64,000 bases of DNA from Thermofilum sp. (GCA_038741495.1 JAVYKX010000001.1:366918-430917), one strand, 5' to 3'; shown: positions 1-8,790, numbered from the stretch's first letter. Notes: a model not told the origin generated them from the sequence alone. Translations and numbers: made by a program.

Positions 1-884
1 TGAGAGCACGCCTACGGGTCCTCAAGCCGAGCGAATACCCTCTCCGCGTCTGGATACCTCTGCCGAGGCAGGACGAGCTGCACCCCGAGGTGAGGATCCT
101 GAAAGCGAGCCCTGAGCCGAAGCGTGTGGCACCGCCCGACCACCCGCAGCGCACTGTATACTTCGAGCTGGAGGCCGGTAGCGAGGTTGAGCTAACCTAC
201 GAGTACGTCTCCAGAGGTTTCCACGTGCAAGTCGACCCGAAAGAGGTCTCGGGCGAAGTCCCCGGTGAGCTGGAGGTGTACCTTGCCGAGAGGCCGCCGC
301 ACATCGTCTTCACACCCGCACTAAGAGAGCTCGCAGAGCGCATAGTTGGAGGTGAAACGAACCCCTACCTCAAGGCGAGAAAGATCTGGGACTGGATCAC
401 CTCGAACGTCAGGTACACCTACGCTATGGATTACGCGCTGTACGACAACATCAGCGAGTACGTAGCTACGCACCTGAGAGGTGATTGCGGCATGCAAGCA
501 CTGCTTTTCATCACGCTCTGCCGCATCGTTGGGGTGCCTGCGCGCTGGCAGTCCGGGTGGTACATGAACCCGGTGTCTCCGGGGATGCACGACTGGGCGC
601 AGTTCTACGTAGAGCCCTACGGCTGGCTGTACGCAGATCCGAGCTTCGGCGGAAGAAGGAGGGGAGAGCTATGGCGCCCCGAGTTCTACTTCGGCTCGAT
701 CGAAGGCTACAGGTTAGCGGCTAACGTTGAAGTCTCTGCTCAGTTCGACCCACCGAAGAGGTTCTTCCGCTCCGACCCTGTGGACAGCCAGAGAGGTGAG
801 GTCGAAGCGGAGGACAGGAACCTGTACTACGACGAGTGGGAGTTCTCCCTAGACATCCTAGGCGTTGAGAGACTGCCAGAGTAG
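1..884 (+). CDS. Transglutaminase-like cysteine protease-fold protein (5' end one base outside window)
   Basis: The frame is open from base 3, and bases 1-2 are the TG of a probable NTG start whose first base lies just outside the window; that start gives about 294 residues. The centre carries a transglutaminase-like catalytic triad in the expected order: Cys in GDCG (about residue 163), His in MHDWAQFYVE (about 197) and Asp in ADPSFGG (about 213). In this superfamily the core acts as a protease, peptide N-glycanase or transglutaminase, and in archaea the substrate is usually unknown. The N-terminal 100 residues look like a beta-rich domain. No signal peptide is evident in the visible part. 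The ECF transporter downstream has its own promoter, so a shared role is not implied. Family assignment is firm; activity is not. Confidence 0.82.
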   Translation, partial: RARLRVLKPSEYPLRVWIPLPRQDELHPEVRILKASPEPKRVAPPDHPQRTVYFELEAGSEVELTYEYVSRGFHVQVDPKEVSGEVPGELEVYLAERPPHIVFTPALRELAERIVGGETNPYLKARKIWDWITSNVRYTYAMDYALYDNISEYVATHLRGDCGMQALLFITLCRIVGVPARWQSGWYMNPVSPGMHDWAQFYVEPYGWLYADPSFGGRRRGELWRPEFYFGSIEGYRLAANVEVSAQFDPPKRFFRSDPVDSQRGEVEAEDRNLYYDEWEFSLDILGVERLPE

Positions 885-944
885 CGGATCAAGCACTTGT
901 AACTATTTCAACAAAATGCAGTTTTCCCGGAAGGTATCGAGAGA

Positions 945-956
945 AATATTTATAAG
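945..956 (+). promoter_or_regulatory. TATA box for the ECF S-component gene
   Basis: An AT-rich TTTATAAG core sits about 26 bases before GTG 978. This fits a leaderless transcript beginning at an internal GTG (978 or 981) rather than at the first GTG (969). Confidence 0.6.
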
Positions 957-968
957 TAGATTGCTATC

Positions 969-1817
969 GTGAAACATGTGGTGCAGCAGAGAGCGCTGGG
1001 AATTATAGCCATAGCAGCAGGGCTCCTGGTAACGGCTCTCATCATCTATGCCTTCTACGAGGCCTACCGAGCAAGGCCCGATAGCCCCTTCAGCGAGTTC
1101 ATAATCTCTAAAGCCTTCCTCGGCTCGCACCCGATAGTTTACGCCATTGGCGCCATCGTGTGGATTATAGGGACGCTGATCTTCATCGTGGAGCTTGCGG
1201 GCTACACACCCACGCTACGAGGTCTGAGGAAGAGCGGTATGGGCGTAGCGAGCTGGAGCGTTATCGACACCGCGCTGACCGCGCTCAGTGCCGCCGTCTA
1301 CGGAGCTCTCCTGGCGGCTACAGCCCCGCTGGTAATCTTCCCCGGCTTCACCTGGCTTAGGCCCGCGAACTCTCTAGCACCCCTCTTCGGCATGTTTTTC
1401 GGCATCCCCGGCTGCTTCGGAGTAGCTCTGGGCAACCTCATCGCCGACATCGTCGGGGGATTCTTCGGCGTTGGCTCGATAGGCGGCTTCGTAGGCAACT
1501 TCCTCATAGCTTACCTCCCCTACAAATTCGTGAGAGACCATACCTTCTCGACGTCCGCATCGGTTGGAGAGTTCTACCTGTGGGGAGTGCTAGTCCAGGC
1601 TATTGTTAGCGCCCTCTACATCTGCTGGTGGCTGGACGTGATGCAGAACGTTGTCGGGCTACCTATCTTCGTGACGTGGGGGATCATCGCCCCCTCGATA
1701 CTTTCCAACAACATTGTTGTCAACGCGACTCTCTCGCCGATCTTGGGCCGCGTCCTCTACCCGCTAATCAAAGGCCGCGGGCTCTACTGGAGAGACCGCG
1801 TCAGGCCCCTCGCCTAA
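969..1817 (+). CDS. Probable substrate-binding S component of an ECF transporter
   Basis: This is a polytopic membrane protein of about 280 residues with six or so hydrophobic segments. A central stretch has WLRPANSLAPL followed by a Gly-rich helix with GNLIADIVGG. That arrangement resembles the S components that give energy-coupling-factor importers their specificity, for example QueT-type proteins, but the substrate cannot be read from sequence. The main support is position: the next three genes are an EcfT and two EcfA ATPases. The first GTG is at 969; GTG 978 or 981 fits the TATA spacing better and would shorten the protein by 3-4 residues. A T-rich run follows at about 1840. It could instead be an unrelated membrane protein that happens to precede the ECF genes. 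Confidence 0.6.
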   Translation: MKHVVQQRALGIIAIAAGLLVTALIIYAFYEAYRARPDSPFSEFIISKAFLGSHPIVYAIGAIVWIIGTLIFIVELAGYTPTLRGLRKSGMGVASWSVIDTALTALSAAVYGALLAATAPLVIFPGFTWLRPANSLAPLFGMFFGIPGCFGVALGNLIADIVGGFFGVGSIGGFVGNFLIAYLPYKFVRDHTFSTSASVGEFYLWGVLVQAIVSALYICWWLDVMQNVVGLPIFVTWGIIAPSILSNNIVVNATLSPILGRVLYPLIKGRGLYWRDRVRPLA

Positions 1818-1878
1818 GCTTCGCCCTTTTGAAATGAGTTTTTTACCGCTCGTATAGTTTTGTGGGGGGCGGCGTCCC

Positions 1879-2649
1879 GTGCTCTCCGGAATGTACGTTG
1901 AAAGAAAGTCTCTCTTTCACTCCCTCGACCCTAGGGTGAAGCTCGCCTGGACACTCCTCGTCCTATTTTCTTCGATTGCCGCGCAGCATAACGGCTTGAA
2001 AAGCCTCCCTATCTTCATCTCGACAGTAGCCTCGCTGTCCCTCTCAGGCATCGGCGCGGGGCTGGCAGCGCTTCTAATCTTCAACGCCTCAGTATTCCTC
2101 CTCGTAACCACGCTGATCTGGGCCGGAATGTACGCATCGCAAGGCGTGCCGCTCATCACTCTCGGCTTTCTCAGGCTGACGGACGTGGGTCTGCTGGTAG
2201 CGCTAGGCAAGTTCTTTCTCATAATAAACCCGGTTATCGCCTTCATCGTTTTCTTCTCAACTACGCGACCATACCAGATATCCTGGGCTCTGGAGAGGTT
2301 GGGCGTTCCCTCGAAAGTCGCTCTCTCATTCGTCATCGCGCTGAGCCTCCTCCCCTCCGTTGTGAGAGCAGTGAGAGACGTCATCGACGTTCAGAGGTTG
2401 AGGGGGCTCAGCCTGGATAGGGGCGGCGTGCTGGAGAGGCTGCGAAAGCACGTTCCGATAATAGTCCCGGTAATCTCCCGCCTTCTGAGCGACGTGTGGG
2501 ATCTGAGCATGGTTCTCGCTTCAAGGTACGCTGGGGTAGCCGCTAGAAGGACCTACGTGTTCGAGCCGCGCTGGTCGGCGAGAGACCTCGCTTTCCTGGC
2601 AGTTTCTCTCACCTTCTATGGGGGTGTGATTCTATGGGCTCTGCTGTGA
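1879..2649 (+). CDS. ecfT: ECF transporter transmembrane T component (CbiQ/EcfT family)
   Basis: 256 residues, GTG start. The protein opens with YVERKSLFHSLDPRVKL, typical of CbiQ/EcfT proteins, and has several membrane segments. The cytoplasmic coupling region contains DVQRLRGLSLDRG, matching the conserved Ala/Gln-x-Arg-x-Arg-Gly coupling helix motif, followed by a second amphipathic helix around SRLLSDVWDLSMVLASRYAG. This subunit joins the two ATPases to the S component in vitamin and metal-ion importers. The gene overlaps the following ATPase gene by 16 bases, so the three energizing genes are one operon. A substrate is not indicated. Confidence 0.88.
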   Translation: MLSGMYVERKSLFHSLDPRVKLAWTLLVLFSSIAAQHNGLKSLPIFISTVASLSLSGIGAGLAALLIFNASVFLLVTTLIWAGMYASQGVPLITLGFLRLTDVGLLVALGKFFLIINPVIAFIVFFSTTRPYQISWALERLGVPSKVALSFVIALSLLPSVVRAVRDVIDVQRLRGLSLDRGGVLERLRKHVPIIVPVISRLLSDVWDLSMVLASRYAGVAARRTYVFEPRWSARDLAFLAVSLTFYGGVILWALL

Positions 2650-3476
2650 CCGTTAAAGGTTTGAGCGCGAGGTACGTGGGCTCAGAGGCTTGGGCGCTGA
2701 GGGGGGTTAACTTAGAGGTCAGAGAGGGGGAGATGCTGGTTCTCATGGGGCCCTCGGGCTGCGGTAAGAGTACTCTCCTCAAAGTTCTGGCGGGCCTCAT
2801 GCCCTGGGTAGTCCCGGGAACCGTTGAAGGCGAGGTTCGCGTGGCGGGTGTTGACGTGCTGGCCGCAGGGTACAGGGCTCTGGCGGGGCGCGTGGGGATT
2901 GTCTACCAGAACCCAGAGGTGCAGGTGATCACCAGGTCGGTCTTCGAGGAGCTGGCTATGGCTCCCGAGAACCTCGGCCTGCCGAAGAAGGAGGTTGAGG
3001 AGAGGGTGATGGACGTTGCCCGCGCGCTGGGCCTCGAAAACTACCTGTGGAGGGACCCGCAGACGCTCTCTGGAGGGGAGAAGCAGCTGGTAGCTATCGC
3101 AAGCGTGCTCACCATGAGGCCGAGAGTTCTTCTACTCGACGAGCCGACTTCAATGCTGGATCACGCTGGAACGAGAATGGTGCTGGATCTCGTCACGCGG
3201 CTCAAGGAAGAGCAGAGGTTAACGATCATAGCGGCAGAGCACAGAGTGGAGTGGGCGGTCGACGTGGCTGACAGAGTTGCTGTTATGAGCGAGGGGTCGA
3301 TTATGCTCGACGGGAGCCCTGAGGAGGTCTTCAGCAGAGTTGAGGAGGTGCAGCGGTACGGGGTAAGGCCTCCCGGAGTGAGCGAAGTCGCTTACCACCT
3401 GAGGGGGATGGGTGTGCTTGCTAGAATACCGGTCAGGCTGAAGGACTTTGAAGAGGTTCTGGGTGGGCTGGCGTGA
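2634..3476 (+). CDS. ecfA: ECF transporter ATPase EcfA, first copy
   Basis: 280-residue ABC ATPase. Walker A is GPSGCGKST (residues 39-47), the Q-loop glutamine is in VYQNPEVQ (Q92), the signature is LSGGEKQ (145-151), Walker B is VLLLDEP ending at E170, and the switch histidine is in AAEHR (H203). The Q-loop text YQNP-x-x-Q is characteristic of ECF-type ATPases. The C-terminal 60 residues form a small extra domain. It overlaps ecfT upstream and, through a GTGA, the second ATPase downstream, so coupled translation and heterodimer formation are likely. Confidence 0.92.
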   Translation: MGSAVTVKGLSARYVGSEAWALRGVNLEVREGEMLVLMGPSGCGKSTLLKVLAGLMPWVVPGTVEGEVRVAGVDVLAAGYRALAGRVGIVYQNPEVQVITRSVFEELAMAPENLGLPKKEVEERVMDVARALGLENYLWRDPQTLSGGEKQLVAIASVLTMRPRVLLLDEPTSMLDHAGTRMVLDLVTRLKEEQRLTIIAAEHRVEWAVDVADRVAVMSEGSIMLDGSPEEVFSRVEEVQRYGVRPPGVSEVAYHLRGMGVLARIPVRLKDFEEVLGGLA

Positions 3477-4288
3477 TCGTCTTCGAGGATGTGAGCTTCC
3501 AGTACCCGAGAGGCCCTCTAGCGGTGAGGGATGTCTCGCTGAAGATCGAGAGGGGGGAGTTCGTCGGGATAATAGGGCACAGCGGTGCGGGAAAGACCAC
3601 GCTAGCTAAGCTCGCTGTCGGCCTGCTGAAGCCCACGAGGGGGCGCGTCCTAGTCGACGGTGCCGACACGGCTGTCACGCCGGTCTCCGATCTTGCCCGC
3701 AGGGTCGGCTACGTTTACCAGAACCCGGACATGATGCTTTTCGCTTCGTCGATACTCGAGGAGGTGGGCTTTGCACTCAGGAACTTCGGCTTCCCCGAGA
3801 GCGAGGTCGAGGAGAGGGTTCGCGATGCGCTGCGCGCCGTGGACTTGAATAAGCCGCTCACAGCCTCTCCGCACGCGCTGAGCTTCGGGGAGAAGCACAG
3901 GCTAGCGATTGCCTGCGTGCTGGCTACGGAGCCCGAATACATTATTCTCGATGAGCCCACCACGGGCTTGGACTACGCCAGGTGCTTAACTCTATTCAAC
4001 GTTCTACGCTCTCTCAACGAGAAGGGGAAGACCGTGATCGTGATTACCCACGACCTGGACCTGCTGGCGCGCTACTCCACTAGGGTGCTCGTCCTCGAGA
4101 GAGGGATGTTGGTGCGCGACGGTCCCGCTTCAGAGGTGCTGGGAGACACCGCTTTTCTCGAGTCGAGGGGCTTCATACCGACGCACCTCCTCCGACTCGC
4201 CAGCTCCTTGAAGTGTAGCGTTCTAACTCCAGAAGCCATCGCCAAGGAGGTTTACGAGCGCATGCTGAGATCTAAGGCTACCGGCTAG
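3473..4288 (+). CDS. ecfA: ECF transporter ATPase EcfA, second copy
   Basis: 271-residue ABC ATPase and presumptive heterodimer partner of the preceding EcfA. Walker A GHSGAGKTT (35-43), Q-loop YQNPDMM (Q83), Walker B YIILDEP and switch histidine in ITHDLD are all present. The signature is LSFGEKH rather than LSGGEKQ: the second glycine position keeps Gly but the first is Phe. Such asymmetry between the two nucleotide sites is common in EcfA pairs. The start GTG overlaps the stop of the previous gene in GTGA. The gene ends about 40 bases before an 18-base perfect palindrome that separates it from a convergent MFS gene. Confidence 0.92.
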   Translation: MIVFEDVSFQYPRGPLAVRDVSLKIERGEFVGIIGHSGAGKTTLAKLAVGLLKPTRGRVLVDGADTAVTPVSDLARRVGYVYQNPDMMLFASSILEEVGFALRNFGFPESEVEERVRDALRAVDLNKPLTASPHALSFGEKHRLAIACVLATEPEYIILDEPTTGLDYARCLTLFNVLRSLNEKGKTVIVITHDLDLLARYSTRVLVLERGMLVRDGPASEVLGDTAFLESRGFIPTHLLRLASSLKCSVLTPEAIAKEVYERMLRSKATG

Positions 4289-4331
4289 TGCCTCCAGCAA
4301 CAAGGAGGGTACTGCTTTCTCTACTTTGCTC

Positions 4332-4349
4332 CGCTTAGAATTCTAAGCG
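4332..4349. terminator. 18-base perfect palindrome between convergent genes
   Basis: CGCTTAGAATTCTAAGCG is identical to its reverse complement and lies in the 99-base gap between the ECF operon and the convergent MFS gene. Position suggests a bidirectional terminator or an RNA end-processing hairpin. There is no T-run on either side, so it does not look like a classic archaeal terminator, and a protein-binding site is possible. Confidence 0.4.
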
Positions 4350-4387
4350 AAGAGAGAAAACGCTCACGTTTCTGGAAGCTCAGGGCT

Positions 4388-5683
4388 CTAGAGCTTCTCC
4401 TTCGGGTAAGTCTTGACGAGCACAGCCCAGCAGATGGCCGCGAAGATCCATAGGGAGACGATCATCGAAGCGGAGTAAGTCATCGCTTGCACGCTGTCTC
4501 CTACGATTCTCGACACAAGGCCTAGAGTGACCGCGTAGGCGGAGGGGCCGAGGGTCCACCCCAGGTTGTTCAGGACTCCGTAGACGGCGAAAACCTTACC
4601 TCTATGCTCCGGCGGCACGACGTCGCTCATTACGGTGCTTATGTTCGGGTACGCGAAGGTGGTGAACATCATTCCTCCCACCGCTATCAGCGCCGGCGGC
4701 AGCAGGTTCTCGAGGTTTTCGCGCCCGTAGGGGTAGGGGTACAGGAGCATCGTGAGCATGAAGAGGTACCCTACTATGACGCCTACAAGGGAGATCTTCG
4801 CTCTCCAGCTGATCTCGCCTTTACCAGCCATCTTGTCGCTCAGGCTTCCTCCCACTACGTGGCCCGCCGCGATGCTGGCCGTGGCGAGCGCGAGAACCAG
4901 AGAGGCCGTCTCCCTGCTCACTCCCCACTTCGCGACGAGGTAGTCGACAGACCAGTAGCTCAGCATACCCCAGGGGATCGTCCACGGGATGATCATGAGC
5001 AGTATCAGGAGCACGCTCCTCTTCTTCAGGCTGGGGAGCGCGTCCTTCAGGGAGGAGCCCCCCGCTGCGCTCTCCCTCTTCTCGGAGTACCCGATCGTGA
5101 CCCCTTTCGAAAGCATGAAGAGGGTGGTGGTGAACAGTAGAGTCATCGCTCCAGCTAGCGCGTAGGCGGGCCTCCAGTGCAGGAGAATGCCGGCGACTAT
5201 CAAGCCCAGTATCATCGCGACGACGCTTGAAGCGTAGTAGGCTGCGTAACCCTTCCCCCTGCTCTCGCTCGGAACAGCGTCGGAGATGAACGCGTAGATC
5301 GCCGGGCCTATGCCCACGAAGCCTACGCCGAAGAGCACGAAGAATGAGAGAAGCTGGAAGTAGCTGGTAGCAGCCGAGACCAGGAGCAGCCCTGCACCCA
5401 TCATGAGGCCAGCTGCAAAGATGACTGGGCGCCGGCCGAACCTGTCCGCGAAGTACCCGAGTATCAGGGAGGAGGCTAGCCCAACACCTTGGAGCACTGT
5501 GCCTATCAAGCCCGCGTAGAAGCGCCACTCGACCTCGGTCGCTCCGGGTATGAGCCCTTCCTCGCGGAGAGTTCTGATGATCGGGTTGAGCATGTAGAAG
5601 CCCATCGAGTAGAAGAGCACGAGGAGCATCAGCGACAAGATTATCGGTACGGCAGATCTCCCACCACCGCTCACTGCAACCAC
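4388..5683 (-). CDS. Major facilitator superfamily transporter
   Basis: 431 residues with about 12 hydrophobic segments and the MFS loop 2-3 signature GYFADRFGRRPV, plus a second-half equivalent (GGSLSDKMAGKG). MFS carriers of this type move small organic solutes by proton or sodium coupling, or export drugs; the substrate is not apparent. The start overlaps the end of the upstream alpha/beta hydrolase gene by 13 bases on the same strand, so the two form an operon expressed from the hydrolase promoter. The hydrolase might release the compound that is transported, but this is inference from position only. Confidence 0.88.
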   Translation of the reverse strand: MVAVSGGGRSAVPIILSLMLLVLFYSMGFYMLNPIIRTLREEGLIPGATEVEWRFYAGLIGTVLQGVGLASSLILGYFADRFGRRPVIFAAGLMMGAGLLLVSAATSYFQLLSFFVLFGVGFVGIGPAIYAFISDAVPSESRGKGYAAYYASSVVAMILGLIVAGILLHWRPAYALAGAMTLLFTTTLFMLSKGVTIGYSEKRESAAGGSSLKDALPSLKKRSVLLILLMIIPWTIPWGMLSYWSVDYLVAKWGVSRETASLVLALATASIAAGHVVGGSLSDKMAGKGEISWRAKISLVGVIVGYLFMLTMLLYPYPYGRENLENLLPPALIAVGGMMFTTFAYPNISTVMSDVVPPEHRGKVFAVYGVLNNLGWTLGPSAYAVTLGLVSRIVGDSVQAMTYSASMIVSLWIFAAICWAVLVKTYPKEKL

Positions 5684-6567
5684 CTGCTGAAGAACGATAC
5701 TACTCTCTTCTCGTACTCGCTCGTGTAGTCCTTTATCGCCGCGACGTGTCTGGCATCGTTGACCCAGATTTCAGCGTTGGGGTTCACGCCCCTGAGAAGC
5801 TGGTAGAACTTCTCTACCTCCTCCAGGGGAACTAGCTCGTCGTTCCTCCCAGCGATGATCAGGAGCGGTTTCTTGATCTTCTGCGCGTAGTTGTACATAA
5901 CCAGGTTCTCAGGGTTCACGCCAGTCTTCCTAGCAGTTAAGCGCACCACGAGCGGGTAGGAGGCGAGGAGGAGGTAGCGGAGCGGCGCCTTTACCAGCTT
6001 GATCCAGTTCCTTCCGGAGCTTCTGATGTCGATGTAGGGGCTGTCCGCTACACCGGCTCTAAGGCGCGGCTCCGCACTCAGCGCCATGAGAGTTATCGCA
6101 CCGCCCATCGAGTAGCCTATGATCCCCAGCTTCCCTCCCAGCCCTCGCGACTCCAGCCAGTCTACGATCGCGGATATGTCCCTCACCTCACGGTACCCGA
6201 GAGTCGTGTAGGCTCCCTCGCTGGCTCCGTGAGCCCTCATGTCGAAGACGGCGACGTTGAAGCCGTTGCGCGCGAGTATGTCGAGCACCATTCTCATGTA
6301 GTCGCTCCAGCGCGAGGACGTGTAGCCGTGAACGGCGATAACCGTCCGGTCGGAGCCCCGCTTCACCAGCCAGCCTCGGAGAACTAAACCGTCCTCTGTC
6401 TTGACTTCGACATCCTCGTAGTCGTACCCTAGGTCCTTCGGGGTCCACTTCTCGGTGTGGCGCGGAGGTTTTGCTAAACGCCTGGAAGCGCTCGCCGAGA
6501 GGATGACCAGCAGGAGGATCAGTAGCGCGGCTATTGCCGCTACTACTGTGAAAATGAGCTGCATCAT
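5671..6567 (-). CDS. Membrane-anchored alpha/beta hydrolase
   Basis: 298 residues. Residues 1-27 form one hydrophobic anchor, followed by a basic linker and an alpha/beta hydrolase domain. The HGYTSSRW loop supplies the oxyanion hole, the nucleophile is Ser153 in GYSMGG, the acid is Asp243 in GRNDELV and the base is His274 in DARHVAAI. This layout matches the archaeal and bacterial group of serine hydrolases with an N-terminal anchor (BAAT/peptidase S9-like). Esterase, peptidase and thioesterase activities all occur in the family. An AATTTATAAT box about 27 bases upstream fits a leaderless transcript. Confidence 0.85.
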   Translation of the reverse strand: MMQLIFTVVAAIAALLILLLVILSASASRRLAKPPRHTEKWTPKDLGYDYEDVEVKTEDGLVLRGWLVKRGSDRTVIAVHGYTSSRWSDYMRMVLDILARNGFNVAVFDMRAHGASEGAYTTLGYREVRDISAIVDWLESRGLGGKLGIIGYSMGGAITLMALSAEPRLRAGVADSPYIDIRSSGRNWIKLVKAPLRYLLLASYPLVVRLTARKTGVNPENLVMYNYAQKIKKPLLIIAGRNDELVPLEEVEKFYQLLRGVNPNAEIWVNDARHVAAIKDYTSEYEKRVVSFFSRWLQ

Positions 6568-6590
6568 ACAGCGAGGATTATTAAGAAATT

Positions 6591-6600
6591 ATTATAAATT
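6591..6600 (-). promoter_or_regulatory. TATA box for the hydrolase-MFS operon
   Basis: On the minus strand AATTTATAAT is centred about 27 bases before the ATG at 6567, the spacing expected for a leaderless archaeal transcript. Confidence 0.6.
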
Positions 6601-6670
6601 TTATTCCGAGCCCATTGGACAAACGCTAAACGCTGTAGCTGAGCCTGTCCCGCGGGGTAGGCGAGAAAGC

Positions 6671-6678
6671 TTAATTTT
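6671..6678 (+). promoter_or_regulatory. TATA box for the M42 peptidase gene
   Basis: TTAATTTT lies about 26 bases upstream of ATG 6701 in an otherwise GC-rich gap, consistent with leaderless initiation. It diverges from the hydrolase promoter about 75 bases away. Confidence 0.5.
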
Positions 6679-6700
6679 GAACCTCTTGCTCTCCCGCTAG

Positions 6701-7798
6701 ATGATAGAGTACAAAGTTGACGACTTGAGGCTTGAAGTGTTGAGAGAGATCGTAGAGGTTCCTGCGCCTTCAGGTTTCGAGGAGCCTGTTCTCAACCTCA
6801 TTAAGGAGCGTTATGGCAGGTTTGCACACGAGGTGAAGCGCGACAACCTGGGCTCTCTTGTTCTAGTGCGCCGCGGCAAGTCGGAGAAACCCAAAGTGCT
6901 CGTCGCCGGCCACGTGGACGAGGTCGGCTTCGTGGTCACAGGTATCACCAGCGAGGGGTACGTTAACTTCACGCCTTTAGGCGGCTGGTTCGACCAGGTT
7001 CTTCTCGCGCAGAGAGTTGTTATACGGACGAAGAACGGCTTAGTGCCCGGGGTTATCGCGAGCAAGCCACCCCACCTGCTCACCCCCGAGGAGAGGCAGA
7101 AGGTCGTCCAGATCAGCCAGATGTTCATCGACGTGGGGGCATCGAGCAAGGAGGAGGTGGAGAAGCTTGGCGTGAGGATCGGCGACCCGATCGCGCCGTG
7201 GTCTCCCTTCACGCGGACAGCTTTCGCTGACAGAGTGATGGCCAAGGCGTTCGACGACAGGATTGGAGCTTTCATCGCCATGGAGGTTCTGAGGCTTCTC
7301 GCCGAGAGCGGTATCGAGCACCCGAACACGTACTACGCTGCTGCCACCGTCCAGGAGGAGGTCGGGCTCCGCGGCGCGGAGACCGTGGGGTGGGTGGTGG
7401 ACCACGATATTGCTATCGTTACGGAAGTGGACATAGCGGGCGACGTCCCCGGCATTAAGCCTCACGAGGCGCCTGCTAAGCTCGGCAAGGGGCCTTCCAT
7501 CGTCGTCTACGACAGGTCAATGATCCCCAACCAGAAGCTGAAAGATTTCGTCATCCAGGTCGCCGAGGAGGCTAAGATCCCCTACCAGCTCTCAGCTGTG
7601 ACAGGGGGGACGGACGCCGGGAGGCTGCACCTCTACCGCGGCGGCCGGCCGAGCATCGTGATCGGCGTGCCCACTAGGCACATACATAGCCACGTGAGCG
7701 TTCTCAGCTTATCTGACGTGGAGAACGCCGTGAAGCTCGTAGTGGAGCTGGTAAAGAGGCTCGATGAGGAAACTGTGCGCAGTTTCACCAGTGTATGA
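6701..7798 (+). CDS. M42 family metallo-aminopeptidase (TET-like)
   Basis: 365 residues, the usual length for M42 enzymes. Zinc ligands and catalytic residues are visible: His71 and Asp73 in AGHVDEVG, Asp185/186 in AFDDRIGA, the Glu219-Glu220 pair in VQEEVGLRG, Asp244 in TEVDIAGD and the terminal His in the HIHSHVSVLS segment. M42 proteins are cytosolic dodecameric aminopeptidases that finish protein turnover; some were misannotated as endoglucanases. Specificity cannot be read here. It is monocistronic, with its own TATA box. Confidence 0.92.
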   Translation: MIEYKVDDLRLEVLREIVEVPAPSGFEEPVLNLIKERYGRFAHEVKRDNLGSLVLVRRGKSEKPKVLVAGHVDEVGFVVTGITSEGYVNFTPLGGWFDQVLLAQRVVIRTKNGLVPGVIASKPPHLLTPEERQKVVQISQMFIDVGASSKEEVEKLGVRIGDPIAPWSPFTRTAFADRVMAKAFDDRIGAFIAMEVLRLLAESGIEHPNTYYAAATVQEEVGLRGAETVGWVVDHDIAIVTEVDIAGDVPGIKPHEAPAKLGKGPSIVVYDRSMIPNQKLKDFVIQVAEEAKIPYQLSAVTGGTDAGRLHLYRGGRPSIVIGVPTRHIHSHVSVLSLSDVENAVKLVVELVKRLDEETVRSFTSV

Positions 7799-7876
7799 AG
7801 CTGCTGCCGCTCTGAGGTTGATTTATACACAGCACTATTAATTTATGTCCAGCTCGCTTATAACGGCTGAGGAGCT

Positions 7877-8308
7877 GTGCGCCTGGAAGCCTCCGCCGTA
7901 GAGGAGATCATTCGACGTGGCGTAAAACCGCTGCACGCTTTCGTAGCTCTCATGCTGGCAGCGCTCAGAGAGTTCGGCGTCATAAACTTCGGAGTAGTCC
8001 ACGAGGTCACTAAGCAGGCGGGTGAGAAGATGGCCTTGATCTACGGGAGAGGCAGCAGCCCCTCAGAGTCTCTGGAGAAAGCGGCCAGCTTGCTGGAGGT
8101 CGGTCAGTTCGAAGTAGTGCCTAACCAGGATAATGTGCTCTTCATGCTGAAGTCGAACACGTGCAGAGTTTGCCCGAAAGGTGTAGGCGGGTTAGAGCTT
8201 CCGGGAAAGCTGTGCCCCTTGGTCGGGCTTCTAGCAGGTTTCTCGGGGATGAAGGCCGAGGAAGCGAGAAAGGAAGGCAGCTACTGCGTTATAGAGTTCA
8301 AAGCCTAG
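7877..8308 (+). CDS. Small V4R-like (4-vinyl reductase/hydrocarbon-binding fold) protein
   Basis: 143 residues, GTG start preceded by GAGGAG at 7869-7874. The second half has Cys96 and Cys99 in TCRVCPKG, Cys113 in LCPLVGLLAGF and Cys137 in SYCVIEF. The pattern of a Cys motif, then a Pro/Leu-rich helix with LLAGF, then a terminal Cys with a beta strand resembles V4R domains, which bind small hydrophobic ligands or metals. V4R domains often act as ligand sensors for regulators or as enzyme accessories. No DNA-binding or enzymatic domain is fused here. Family call is by pattern only. Confidence 0.5.
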   Translation: MRLEASAVEEIIRRGVKPLHAFVALMLAALREFGVINFGVVHEVTKQAGEKMALIYGRGSSPSESLEKAASLLEVGQFEVVPNQDNVLFMLKSNTCRVCPKGVGGLELPGKLCPLVGLLAGFSGMKAEEARKEGSYCVIEFKA

Positions 8309-8761
8309 CTCAGCCTTCCCGCTTCTTCCACACTTGAAGTACGCTCTCGTCAACTCACCCGCCTCTCCCTTTACGCGCCTACTGGCGAGCTCGCCGGCTG
8401 AGACCGCACCGGGTTCTCCTGCAAGGTCGCTCAGAGGAGCGGCGGAGGCGGCGCCCGGAGCCGGAGACCGCTACGTCATCTGGATTCACGACCACGTTCA
8501 AGTAGCTACCTTTAGCGGTTCTCCAGAACTACCCTGATCCGCCACGCCCCAGCTTCTCGCCTAGAGCACAGCCTCTCGCCTGAAAGACCTCCGTCTAAAA
8601 ATCGAGAGAGGTTGCCGAAGGCGCCGGAGCCGCTAAACCAGGGCGTCGGTACAGCGCCTTATTCCAAGCAGTTAAGCCGGGAGAGCAGAGGAGCACGGTG
8701 GCTAGAAATTCATATGTCAGCTGTACATCACTGTATTTTTTCTTACACACCTGCGGCTACG
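8309..8761. other. Gene-poor stretch of about 450 bases
   Basis: No convincing gene was found on either strand between the V4R-like gene and proC. A 67-codon plus-strand frame from 8334 and a 50-codon minus-strand frame without a start are open, but their translations are low-complexity Ala/Pro/Ser/Gly or lack a start. The middle (8400-8470) is GC-rich. The last 60 bases turn AT-rich before the proC promoter. It may hold gene debris. Confidence 0.4.
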
Positions 8762-8770
8762 TTTAAAAAC
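8762..8770 (+). promoter_or_regulatory. TATA box for proC
   Basis: TTTAAAAAC is centred about 26 bases before the GTG start at 8791, giving a leaderless transcript. Confidence 0.6.
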
Positions 8771-8790
8771 CGATAAGCTGCTAGCGCGGC

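Noticed and set aside
8334-8537. 67-codon frame after the V4R-like gene
   Set aside because: TTG start, no ribosome-binding site, and low-complexity Ala/Pro/Ser sequence.
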